DNA of 64,000 nucleotides from Thozetella sp. PMI_491. Its lineage: Eukaryota; Ascomycota; Sordariomycetes; Chaetosphaeriales; Chaetosphaeriaceae. The stretch covers positions 584,054 through 648,053 of the forward strand of contig MU270020.1 in the NCBI GenBank assembly GCA_021432635.1, in the 5' to 3' direction. Positions 44,587-54,800 of the stretch are shown here, in pieces (the stretch's first letter is position 1; every line of letters starts with the position of its first letter). The position numbers and the translations under genes are program-made. Under the pieces are notes generated by a model. It ran no database searches. It had not been told where the DNA came from and was given only the letters and a program-made list of their open reading frames with translations.

Positions 44587-45664
44587 ATGCCGACCATTTC
44601 CGATATGAAAGACTTACACGGGGCGCAGATATGGGGGAGAACGTGGGTGCCCGACGTAGACCTATCAGGGAAGACGGTGGTGTTGACAGGCGCGAATGGT
44701 GGCATCGGCATCGAGTGTGCTAAGCATCTGTAAGAGCACAGTCGAGCACCCGCGAGGAGAAGCAGAGTGTCAGCTAACCAAATCATCGTGCAGGGTGCGG
44801 CTAAAGGTCTCGAACTTGATCCTCGCCTGCCGAAACCTCGAGAAGGGCGAGAAAGCCAAGTCTACCGTCGAAAACACGACCGGGAGCAAAGCACAAACAA
44901 ACATCCAGGTCTGGCAGGTCGACCTCGCGAACTACCGATCCATAATCTCATTCGCCGCCCGCGTCCGTTCCGAGCTCCCGCGTCTCGACATCTTCATCTC
45001 CAATGCCGGTGTTAAGCTATGGAACTACGAGACGGCGGAGGGTCTTGAACGTAGCCTGGGAATCAACGTGGTCTCCACGCTCCTGTGTGCCATTGGCATT
45101 CTACCGAAGCTTCGAGAGACGGCTCGGACGCACAATGTGCACACAACCCTGACGGTGGTCGGCAGCAGCTACCACATTATGGGGCCGGACCAGCAGCTAG
45201 AGGTCCCGGCGGGCACCAACGTGTTCGACGCTCTCAGCGACCCGGAGACGGCGGACATGAAGCAGCGGTACCAGCTGACGAAGCTCGTTCTGCACCAATG
45301 CGTTGCCGAGTTTTCGAAGTGTGTCTCCACCCTTGAGCAGAGCTTCCCGCACCGAGTCGTCGTCAACATTGTCAATCCGGGAGCATGCAAGACGGATCTT
45401 GTAATGAGCCAGAGCGCCCCCGGCATCGAGCGCGTCTTTGTCTCGCTCGTCGGGTGGACGCCCGAGAAGGGCAGTCGGTCAGTGGTATATGCGGCGGTGG
45501 CCGGACAGGAGTCCCATGGTGGATACATCTCCGAGTCCCAGCTGAAGCAGGAGTCCAGCTACATCCGGAGCCCGAGGGGCCGAAAGATACAGCAGAGGCT
45601 GTGGGGGGACTTGGTTGCAAAGCTAGAGACGATTTCTCCTGACCTAGTCTCTTTTATCCGTTAA
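44587..45664 (+). CDS. Short-chain dehydrogenase/reductase
   Basis: NAD(P)-dependent oxidoreductase, classical SDR fold, 337 residues. Exons 44587-44729 and 44794-45664 flank a 64-bp intron (GTAAGA donor, CTAAC branch, GTGCAG acceptor) that splits a Leu codon. The cofactor box is TGANGGIG at 34-41, the structural box SNAG at 117-120, and the catalytic residues are Ser172 or Ser173 (VVGSSYH), Tyr207 and Lys211 in YQLTK. The layout resembles the retinol-dehydrogenase / WW-domain-oxidoreductase-like group of fungal SDRs. These often act in secondary or xenobiotic metabolism. Its stop lies only 65 bp from the stop of a convergent Zn2Cys6 factor, a plausible local regulator. Confidence 0.92.
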
Positions 45665-45729
45665 GAGCCGGCCCAGTCATAGTTCGCGGTATAGTCTCCG
45701 GGTCTTCCCTGTCGTGTATACTATCTATC

Positions 45730-47975
45730 TTAGAGATTATTCGTAAAACTTTCCGCATCCTGGAGAAATAGGTCCCAGTGCATCCACGACATGTCAACGT
45801 CGAGGTTCAAGCCGCTTAGCTGTTGGAGCTCTTCATACCCCGTGGCGGTTGGCGCCGCACCAGTTGCAACGAAAACGTCCAGGCCAGGCAGTTGCCCCAT
45901 CAGTGGCTCGGGCTCACGAGTGCCTCCCGGGATAGTGGCAGAGAATGTGTCAGGACCTTCCCGGTCCGCAAATGAGGGCATCGAGTAGTTCATGACGCGC
46001 GCGACCCGCTGGCTCATGGCCATCTTCTTGGCTTTCTCCGCCCGCCGCATGAGCTTCATGATTGGCCTCCAGAGCATCCCAGACTGGCTGTCGGTGATGT
46101 GGGGAGCGAGCTGCCGGTAGGACTCGATCGCCACGAGGTATGCCGCGTCCGAAGCTGGCCCCCAGGGGCGTGTGCTCAGCTCGACAAGGAGGATGGCTTG
46201 TGGCGTCCACGGAACGCAGAACTTCCAGGACCAAGGTGCAAAGTCCGGGTGTGTGGTGATGAGCAGGTTGAGGCGCAGGATGCTCGCCGCAGCGCCCATG
46301 ACGTCGAAGTCATCCCACGGCGGGACGGCATCACATGGCTGGCGGGAAGGCGGCCGCCGGAGCATGAAGGAGAGGGAAGCAGTCACCAACCCCGCCATGT
46401 GTAGTTGGAATCGGAGGACGGGTGACGAGGAGTCGTTGATAGCGCCGTACTTCTTCTGCACCCACTGCTCCCAGCTGGCCACCATCTCCAGCCTCTTGGG
46501 CCAGTCTGCCCAGCCGTTCCGCGGCGCCTGGCAGAGCTCGTAGGCCTTGCGGGAGCGAACCATGGACCCGTAAAGCATGCTAGAGAAAGACATGTCGGTG
46601 AACTCGGATTTGGAGGTTTCTCGCACGTGCTCTGGCGTGAGCTCGTCGTCATCGATCTCGAGCGGTGGCGTGTGAAACGCCGACGACGGCATCAAGGGAA
46701 CCGTGCCTCGGTCCATGGAGGAGTAGCTGTCTATGACACCAATCGCGTACAGCAGGCGTCTTCTTAGCTCAAGTTCGAATCGCGAATACTCATCCGGTTT
46801 TTCCTCTCCCAGTCTCATGGACTGAGCCGCTCGCACGGCAACCCCAGCCATGGCCCAGACGAGCCCATCGTTTTTTTCAGTTCGTATGGCCAACTATGCA
46901 TGGTCAGTCTACAAGTACATAACATGGCTGTGAGGCATGACGATGCTTGGCGGGACTGGGACCTCACCATATATATCACCAAAGCCTGTAGCGCCGCGAT
47001 ATCTGGCAAGATAAGCAGAGATGTGCGCGCTAGGAGCACTTCGGTAGCGGCGCGGTATTGCTGAACCAGGCTGCGCCGGCCCTCAAACCCCAAGGACTTT
47101 GCTTCGGAATCGTCTTTGATGGTGCACAATGCGATATAATAGATCGAGTATTCCAGGGCTTTCTCAGATTGCGACGGCGTGCTTCTCTGAGGGTCCGCAT
47201 ATATGGCCTCGAGCGCCGCGCGGGTCGTAGGCCAGTGGACAATCTTGTACAGCTGGTCCACTCTCTCGCGATATAGTCCGCGCAAGACGGATCGCTGATC
47301 TGCCTTTGGGATTGGAATCATGCTAGTATGGTCGTAAGGACAGTTCTGATGGAATATGATCGACCCCGGGCCAGTCGGCGCTCTCCGCGGCTGCTCGGCA
47401 GCCACAGGAGGCCCGGCAGCTTCGTTCTCGTCATCCGAGCTCTCCAGAGCCTCTCTGAGCCCATGAACCTACCAAGATTCCAAGGTTAAGAAGCAGTGGC
47501 GGGCAAGGGTGATATAGCACAGCTGACCTACCTCGTCGGAGAGCGAGGCCCAGAAATCCGGCGCGACGAATTCGCCGATCCGGGCTGATGGGCGTGCCGG
47601 GTCTTGGTCCCCCGTCGTTGCCCGAGCAAGAGTTTCTTGTGCTTCTTGGTGCCGGCTCATCAGTTCTTCAATCTTGGAGATGCGAGCCTCTAAGACCTCG
47701 TTTTTGCCGCGTGCTTTTCCGCTCCGGCCGCGGGGGAGCCGAGCACGCTGTACGGCCCTGCAATTGAGGCCGGCGGCCCGGCACGCGCCGCAAGGGCTGT
47801 CTTTGTCGCATTTGGTCTTCCGACGCTTGCACTGCTGGCACACCAGGCGCGGCGCAAGATCCATACTTCCAACCGTGCTGCTTCCTGTGTTTATGAGAAC
47901 TGGTCTTGGGCTACGAGCTGGCAGGTTTGCAGGGGACTTTGGTTGACGTCGGCGTCGGTTCACTCCACTAAGCAT
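45730..47975 (-). CDS. Zn2Cys6 fungal transcription factor
   Basis: Nuclear DNA-binding regulator of the Gal4 type with a fungal-specific transcription factor domain. Minus-strand exons 47975-47532, 47468-46968 and 46893-45730 give 702 residues; introns are 63 and 74 bp, both between codons. The binuclear zinc cluster has Cys46, 49, 56, 62, 65 and 72, in C-x2-C-x6-C-x5-C-x2-C-x6-C spacing, with the basic linker KRRKTK. A short coiled coil follows (NEVLEARISKIEELMSRHQE). The regulatory domain shows IYADPQRSTPSQSEKALEYS, MAGVAVRAAQSMRLG and FELELRRRLLYAIGVIDSYS, the last being the characteristic R-R-x-W/L-W-like block. A later ATG at 47864 (MDLAPRLVCQQC) is an alternative start. Targets are unknown; the convergent dehydrogenase is a candidate. 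Confidence 0.93.
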
Positions 47976-48940
47976 GCTCGGCACTTTAGTTGATCCCTCG
48001 GATTAATCCCCCTTTTGGTATGAGAACCTACTAAACCCGAATTCCCACCTAAGTCCGAAGTGTGGTCGACAAAAGCACTACAAACCATACACAGCAGCAC
48101 CACTATACACAGACCTTTAGATCTTAGAAGCCTCTCGGTTCTTGCGAGAAAGATCTCGCCACATGCGGAGGCAACGTTATGTTAGGCCGGCAATTTAGCT
48201 GCACTCCACCAATGAAACCCCTCGTCTTACCTATACTATACTACACTTATGAGCCGCCCAATGGGCTAGTCGTGGAACGCAGGTAGCGACAGCCGGTCCT
48301 CTATTACACCCCTCGCTCGCCCGCCCCTGACGAGTTCAACAGACGGGCAAGACCCTGATTCTCGGAGACGGACGGCATTTACTCTCTGACGCGTACTCAC
48401 CTTACCCAACTTTAGCAGCAGGGCGGGTAGATCCCCCACGGATACCCTCCGACCCCAATGCGGTAGGGCCCGGAAGGATCCGAATTGGCTGAGATCGCCA
48501 TCCTCATGCACAGCGGCAAAACTGCCGCCCTCCCCGCGTGCTCTGCTCCGTCCGGATGAAAGACGTCGCACACCAAGTCGCCGGGCCACGAGGCACTTTG
48601 CACGCCGCCCCACCAATCCGGAAACATTCTTATACAGAAACATTCAACTTCGTCATGCAGCATCCCCTAGGTCCCCGGCCGCCAGCGTTACTTCTCATAG
48701 ACCTCGCAGGGCCTCCTAAGCGGACTCCGGACTCCGCACGGCTGCACGGCACGCAGCACGCGGCGTCAGAAGCGCCGGAGAATTATCACGATGGCTTATG
48801 GACAGCGGTCTGGGCATGTATATGAGCGCTGGCGTCCTCACCTCGAGGAGGCTCTTCGGCTCACAGTACTTGGCGCACAGCCTTGACCCTACCTGTTCTT
48901 CTCCAACCCGGTACTCTATTCACCAGACCTCTACGCCAAC
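47976..48940. other. Divergent intergenic region
   Basis: Nearly 1 kb between the factor's start and the repeat-protein gene. No gene recognised; open frames overlap in both strands without motifs. Confidence 0.5.
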
Positions 48941-49644
48941 ATGAAGGCAGCCATTAACCGCGCTAGCATCTTGGCCAGCATGTAAGTAGAAGGGCTACCA
49001 TACCAGCCAGCGTCGATGCATAGAATCGCTAAGGAACTTCCAGCGTTGCGGTCGCTTCGGCCCAGCACGGCCCTCCCGGTCCTCCTGGGCCGGGCCACAC
49101 CTGGCCTCCAGGGGCGCCAACTACCTGGCCGCCCTCTCTAGTGACACCTCCGGCAAGCGTTGGCTTTACCACGGGCCCCAATGGCGTGGCCACGCCGGTT
49201 GCCTACACCACGGGCCCCAACGGTGCCCTGACCCCTGTGGCGTGGACCACCGGCCCTAATGGACTCCCGACCCCCATCAACCCAGGATACGTCAGCTACA
49301 CAACCGGGCCCAACGGCGTCGCTACTCCAGTACAGTACACCACTGGTCCTAACGGAATTATCACTCCTGTTGCCTATACGACGGGACTGAATGGCGTCGC
49401 GACCCCGGTCGCGTACACCACCGGAATTAACGGCATCCAGACGCCTGTCATTTACACCACGGGCGTAAACGGTATCCAAACCCCCATGGCGTACAGCACT
49501 GGCGCGGACGGCTACGCCACGGCATATACGCTGGGGCCGAACGGACAGCAAACCCCAGTCGCGACAGCTTCGATAGCGAACGGAGTTCCTCTCTTCAACG
49601 GGGGTGGGAGGCTGCAGCCCTTTGGATTCATGCGATTCTGGTAG
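48941..49644 (+). CDS. Secreted tandem-repeat protein (13-residue Y-T-T-G-P-N-G repeats)
   Basis: I do not recognise a family. Exons 48941-48981 and 49044-49644 (62-bp intron, GTAAGT / TTCCAG) give 213 residues. Residues 1-20 (MKAAINRASILASIVAVASA) are a signal peptide, cut probably before Gln21. A short Pro/Gly part (QHGPPGPPGPGHTWPPGAP) follows. From 55 to 187 there are ten units of consensus (Y/F/W)-T-T-G-P-N-G-x-x-T-P-V-x, nine of which keep the 13-residue core, one with a six-residue insertion (N-P-G-Y-V-S) and one shortened to 11. The C terminus is FNGGGRLQPFGFMRFW. There are no cysteines and no dibasic sites between units, so it is not a typical kexin-processed or cysteine-rich effector. 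G-P-N-G turns alternating with Thr/Val suggest stacked beta turns or a wall/matrix protein. Function is not inferred. Confidence 0.75.
49165..49563 (+). repeat. Coding tandem repeat, 39-bp unit, about ten copies
   Basis: DNA repeat underlying residues 55-187 of the secreted repeat protein. Units share codons for T-T-G and N-G but differ at many third positions and in variable codons, so the array is old and kept by selection on protein sequence or is slowly diverging. Two units depart from 39 bp (an 18-bp insertion and a 6-bp loss), both in frame. Confidence 0.8.
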
Positions 49645-50700
49645 CTTAGAAACACAACATGAATTTTCTTCTCTGCTTGGCGTCTAGCGTCTCGGCGTGT
49701 GGTGTAGTACGGGGCAGTTTTAATAACACAACACAGTATATTGAACTTCTGGTAATTGGGGTGGAACTTGGACTGTTAATCGTATATTTCGAAATAGATA
49801 AGAGTCTTCCTTTAACCTTGTATGCCCTCAAGTGTAAATGTGCTTGCGTTGATAGGTGGCTCAATCTCCAGTATACATGCGTACTAGAACCGCTTACCAG
49901 GCTACAAGGTATATAAACCGAGAAATTCACCTCAGGACCTGAATATATGACATTCTCGGTAGCTAATGTGTTAATCTAGGTTTAAGGTTAGACAGAGACT
50001 AGGAAATTGTCGACAACATTGCTCATGTCTAGCAGTAGGCTGGATTTTTTGACCTATAGAACAGACAGATTGTAGCCGTATTAAACCCCAACCAGTGCAC
50101 CCTAGGGGGGAGATATACAATTCTTTCGCAACGGGATTCTTCTGGGAGGATTCAAAGGTGTAGATGCAAAGGCGTGGTCATTTCCCCTAGTTCCAAGGAC
50201 TGAAGAAATTGTTGGAACAACCCCATTTGCCGATTTGTCGGCTTACGTTTTTAGAGAACGACACCAGTCTCACCCTTTATCTATGCTATATATCGTAATT
50301 CCCAATTATCTCTCTACCAAGTCTTTCGCAATTGTTAAAAGAACTTGGACCGCTAGCGTCAACTCTGCTGGCTATGTCTCAAAAGATACAAGAGACTTCT
50401 TAACTATATTCACAGCCCATCTACTCAGGTTAAGCTTGACTAGAGTGCTATCTTAAGCGTCAACCTGACTTTCCCGCAAGAGAAGCCTAGCTTCGTCACT
50501 CTTGGTACTCCAATGGGAGAGGGTGTGGCCATGGGAGATGGTGGTGACCTGGGGCTCCAAGTAGTACGTTGGGACTGTTCTGAGATAGACTTATATTAAA
50601 CTTCACTTGATCGTCGTAGCATTGTAAGCAAAATATTCAGACTTGCTAGGCAGGATAGACATTAGGCTTTACTTATAACACAATATCTTCTCCAAGGTAG

Positions 50701-50910
50701 CATAATATGGCTTGACATAAATATGATTGCCTAGGATCTGACTCAACGGGCAGTTCCCTTAACGTTTCTAGGCCCATCGTGGTCTTTGCGAATGTTGCCC
50801 CTCTCACTGAATGGTACGATTTGCTTGAGAGAGACCATGAAGCTCGCATTAAAGTTGATTAGTCCAAGAACTGGACACTAGCCCACGAGTTCCCCAGGGA
50901 ACAGCAATAG
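50701..50910 (+). pseudogene. Degenerate coding relic
   Basis: One frame reads, from 50734, GSDSTGSSLNVSRPIVVFAN, then VAPLTEWYDLLERDHEARIK, a TAG at 50860, SKNWTLAHEFPREQQ and a TAG at 50908. A TGA at 50713 interrupts it upstream. The amino acid texture is that of a real protein, with stops that one C-to-T change each could explain. Family not recognised. Confidence 0.35.
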
Positions 50911-51176
50911 TGATAGATATCAGCTAACCACTAGTGGTCTGCTTGGGTCAACATTACTTCAGCAAATAATTCCCTATCAGAGCCCAGCAAAGAAAATTTT
51001 GCATGGTGTACCTTAATAAATATTATTATCGACCAATGAATACTTTTCATCTGAACTTATACCGCTTTTGACTCCAGTCAGTTCCCGAATGCCAGGAAGG
51101 AAACAGGCGTGGACTGGCGCGAGTCCAGATCAAACTCCAATATCTGCCCAAACCTAACGAGTCTGGTCTCTTTCTC

Positions 51177-51363
51177 TTACCTAAAACTCTTCTTCTTCAA
51201 AGAGCAACAATATACTGCTTCTCATCCGACCCACTGAGTGATGAGTGCGGAAAAGCGTTTAACAGACGGAAGGGCTTCTACACCCACATAATCGGCCAAG
51301 GGCCGACGCTTCAGCCATTACCATCTTCATTCACAAAGATGAGCAAGATACTACAAATTTAGA
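51177..51363 (+). pseudogene. Relic with zinc-finger-like segment
   Basis: The frame through 51213 reads YCFSSDPLSDECGKAFNRRK, then GFYTHIIGQG and ends in TAG at 51361. The C-G-K-A-F...H part resembles a C2H2 finger, but the second histidine is missing and the cysteine spacing is wrong, so any finger would be broken. It could come from the same dead gene as the relic at 50701-50910. Confidence 0.25.
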
Positions 51364-51800
51364 CCGAATGTTGAGTTTTGAATTAAACGCAGGTAAGCAG
51401 CCTATGTCTGCAATGATGTGTCATACCTTAGTACACTTCAAAGAAGATGTCTTGAAGAGGGTATATCATTTCTACATCGTATGTCATCCTAGTTTTCCAA
51501 GCCTATCCGACCGTGTGAAAATGTAGTATCACTATCATAGAGAGCGGAAGACATGCCCCAACACGTTTCTATGAAGTTGCCCCACCCCGCGTTGATCTAT
51601 CCCGGAGATGTAAAGAAGTGTTCCAGGGCAAGAACATTAGCCAGCCGTCACATGTTCCGGGGCAGTGAGCACGCCAAGGCTGCCTGAGATGCCCTCCTCA
51701 CAGATCGCCAGTCAGAGATAGAGCATATAATGTTCCGATGTGCTCACGCTTGAAATTTTTGGTATGCTATCTTGATTTGTCCAGGAAGTGCACCTTTCAC

Positions 51801-54800
51801 CGGCCGATCGCTCTCTCTACCTGGTAGCTACTGCCGAGATCTCCACGGCCTCGCCTCCTTCGTCATTCCTGCACGGCAAGAACCCTGCCGATCAGAGAGA
51901 GGCTTGCCGGATCGAGATTGTAATGAACTCTCATGCTGTAATGTAGCTTTCATGCAACTTGTCAGCACTCTCGAGCGAGAATCAAGCTCTTCTCGAGGGA
52001 GTGATATCACAGAGCAGCTGCCTCTTGACGCCCCCCGAACCTGTTCTGGGGTCGATCGACACGCGATTCGCTGGCGAAATTGATAGCTCGAAAAGACCCT
52101 CGAAAACACGAAGACCCTGATCGCCCGTCGTGGCGCTGCTTCGGGCAACTGCCCGTTTCATTGGCAGTGGTGGTGGTGTGTAGCATGTGGCCACCACCAC
52201 CTTTGCCGACAGTCGGGCGAGGGGGCGCACTTAGCCACCTTGGCGTGGCACTATGTTGGGGTTTTTGCCACAACACCATGCTGGGGGTGCAGCGTACACG
52301 TCCATCTCCAAGAGTGTGCCCAGCCGTGGTTGTCTATTTGTTCTTGCTGCACTAACGCGCAGGAGCTGCACTTTCCTACGCATCCTTCCATGCAAACTAC
52401 CCCGGCCCTCGACACTGATCCTATATATGGCGCTTGCGCGCCCCAGATGTTGTAGAGACCCAGAGGTTCCCAAAAGAGCGGTAAGCACGTCGTCTCCGAG
52501 GCCGGCTAGCGGGCTCAGCGACTACTGCGCACCATACGGAGCGGACAGCACGGACATCTGCGGTCCCGGGCTAGTGTCCCGGGCTAGGGAGGCACGCGGG
52601 AGCTCAGCGTGTTAGCTACAGTCCGGCGCGATAGGCAATGCCGTGCCGTGTGTCGATCGGGAACTGATATGGAGAGCTCCTAGTGCTGCAGTTAATTCCG
52701 GGGAGCTGTATCATAGATACGTAGATAGATAGCTGCTCAAAAACGATGGACGCAAAAATTAGTAATGGGGTCTCGCACACCCCGGCCGCACGCCCTTTCA
52801 TCGAGAGGAGGTGAGAATAACATTCGATAGTTCGGCATCTTCATCTAGGGCTCTCGCCGAGGGCGCCTCCTGCTCCTCGGACCCGGCAACGGACGGCAAT
52901 GAGCATCCGACCGCCACCCCTCATCGATGCTGCAATTGCCTGCGAAGCTCTCTTGAACGAGAAAAGCCGAACGAGATTTGCCTGTCGAAGCGCTCCGGCC
53001 GCCGTGCTATGAATGCAGCCGGTATGCGAAGTCAAAGGCCGACAGCGAACAGGCTCCGTCATGTATGGCTCATCATGCAGTTCCGAGGCCATCCGGCCAA
53101 AAGCGAAGCAAAGTTAAAGCGAAGCACAGCTAGAAGCGGTTACACCCCCTTAGATACTGCCAGACCGAGCCTCCGTCGGCGGGCACCATCCCAACCGAAC
53201 GGCTGGTGACACGAGCTGGGTTGGGGTGTCCGCATCAGCCGGCGAAGGTTCAAGATCGCGGCACTAGCCATAGACCACAGCGCCTGAGTGGACGACGGCG
53301 ATTGCCCTCGAAACAGTGCAGGGTGGCACCGAGACGACCTGCCGGGCCTGTGCCTGCTCTGGCAGTGTGCCGACGCAAATAGATGCATCTCTTGCTGTCG
53401 TGGCCAGGAGAGGGCTAGCGCCTGGCCGCAGGGACTGGGACGAGCTCCTTTGGCAATTACTCTACATACAACGCTGTGAACTTTCTTTCCTCTCGGCTCT
53501 GCTTCACCGGTCCCTCCCTCAGCGCAGAGCTCTCGGCGCCTGGTCGCTCGATTGGACGACGAGTTGCATTGCACCCCGGCGGCCGCATGCTGCGCGCTGC
53601 ACGGCCTGCTGTAGCGTGTATGCAGCAATATGTATGCGGTGGGCCCAGCGGCCGGCCTTCTAGGCCTGCAGGCTCGCCGAAGAGCGAGGCATATTGGCCT
53701 GTCGTTCGTCTTCTGCCTCTGGTTTGGCGTTATCAGTCGGAGCTTTTGCATGTGAAGCACTGCACTAAAGCAGATTGCTACCCCCCCTCTCGAGCCGACC
53801 GCCAACCGTGTGCCCTTGATAACAGGCAGTGTCGCTGAAAATCTGCAACGGCGGCATGCACAGCAGGATGTGTGTGCGGTTTTGCCGCCTGATTGTTTCT
53901 TTTCTGGCAAATAACAATAAATAATATTATTGCAAGCTATGGAAGGAGGCGGTAGAGGGCGTGCGAGATATTTTTGACCGTCCGCGATGTACCGTCGTGC
54001 CGGCGAAGGCAAGACAAGGCGAGATGCAAAGCTAATTGCTACCCCATCTCCAAAGCCCACAGGATGAGTTCGGCCGGAGAGGAGCTCTCAACGGCCCACC
54101 CTGTGCGCCGCAGATGGCAGCTCCTACGGCGCTGGGGACCCCGACCGTACGATGGGGCGTGGATGCGGTCTAGTGACCTGCTTGCCGGTCGGTCCGTCGC
54201 CGTGCTAGATTGTGTTGGGTATCGTCCGGATTGGCAATGTCAATAGACGGTGCCTGCCGCAAATCCACCGGACCCGACGGCACGTCTCCGCAAGGCAGAT
54301 CACACAACTGATCACCCCCCCGGCCGGTGGCCCCATTGCCATGGCGGGGAAGCTGGGAAGGGGCTAGAGCAGCAAGAGCGCAAGGCCGCGAGGCTCTTCT
54401 CCGCAATGCTAGCCAGGGAAGATGCATACCATCCCAGCCTCCCCTCAATGATGGTGGTGGTGGTGGTGGTGGTGGTGGCGGCGGAGGCAGGACGACGAGC
54501 ACAGCAAGCAGGACGAGGCAGGCAAACGTGCATGTTTGGAAGGTGAAAGGGGATGTGAGAGCCCTCCGGGGGTGTCTCTATCTCACGCAGTCACGCCACT
54601 TGACGCACGCTGTGGGTGGGTGTTACAGACTCGCCTGGACTGGCGGCGATGCAGCCAGCTTCAAACGGCTGAACAACAACGGCGGCCAAGGGGCGCCAGG
54701 AAGCAGGTGGTTGGTTCGTCCAAGCAGCTGCTGTGCGAGGTCGAAGGCCATTTGGCAGGACGGAGGAGGGTGGGAGCGGGACAACGGGGTCCGGCGGGCG

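Larger units (their letters stand above)
49645..51800. other. AT-enriched, gene-poor region
   Basis: About 2.1 kb after the repeat protein, visibly richer in A and T than the flanking DNA. No intact gene. It includes coding relics at 50701-50910 and 51177-51363, described separately. The pattern of AT enrichment and C-to-T style stop codons fits repeat-induced point mutation of old duplicated DNA, but no dinucleotide index was computed. Confidence 0.5.

Noticed and set aside
53140-54060. 306-codon open frame on the minus strand
   Set aside because: GC-rich DNA gives long chance frames. The translation is rich in Arg, Ser, Ala and Cys with no domain, helix pattern or motif, and other frames are almost as open.
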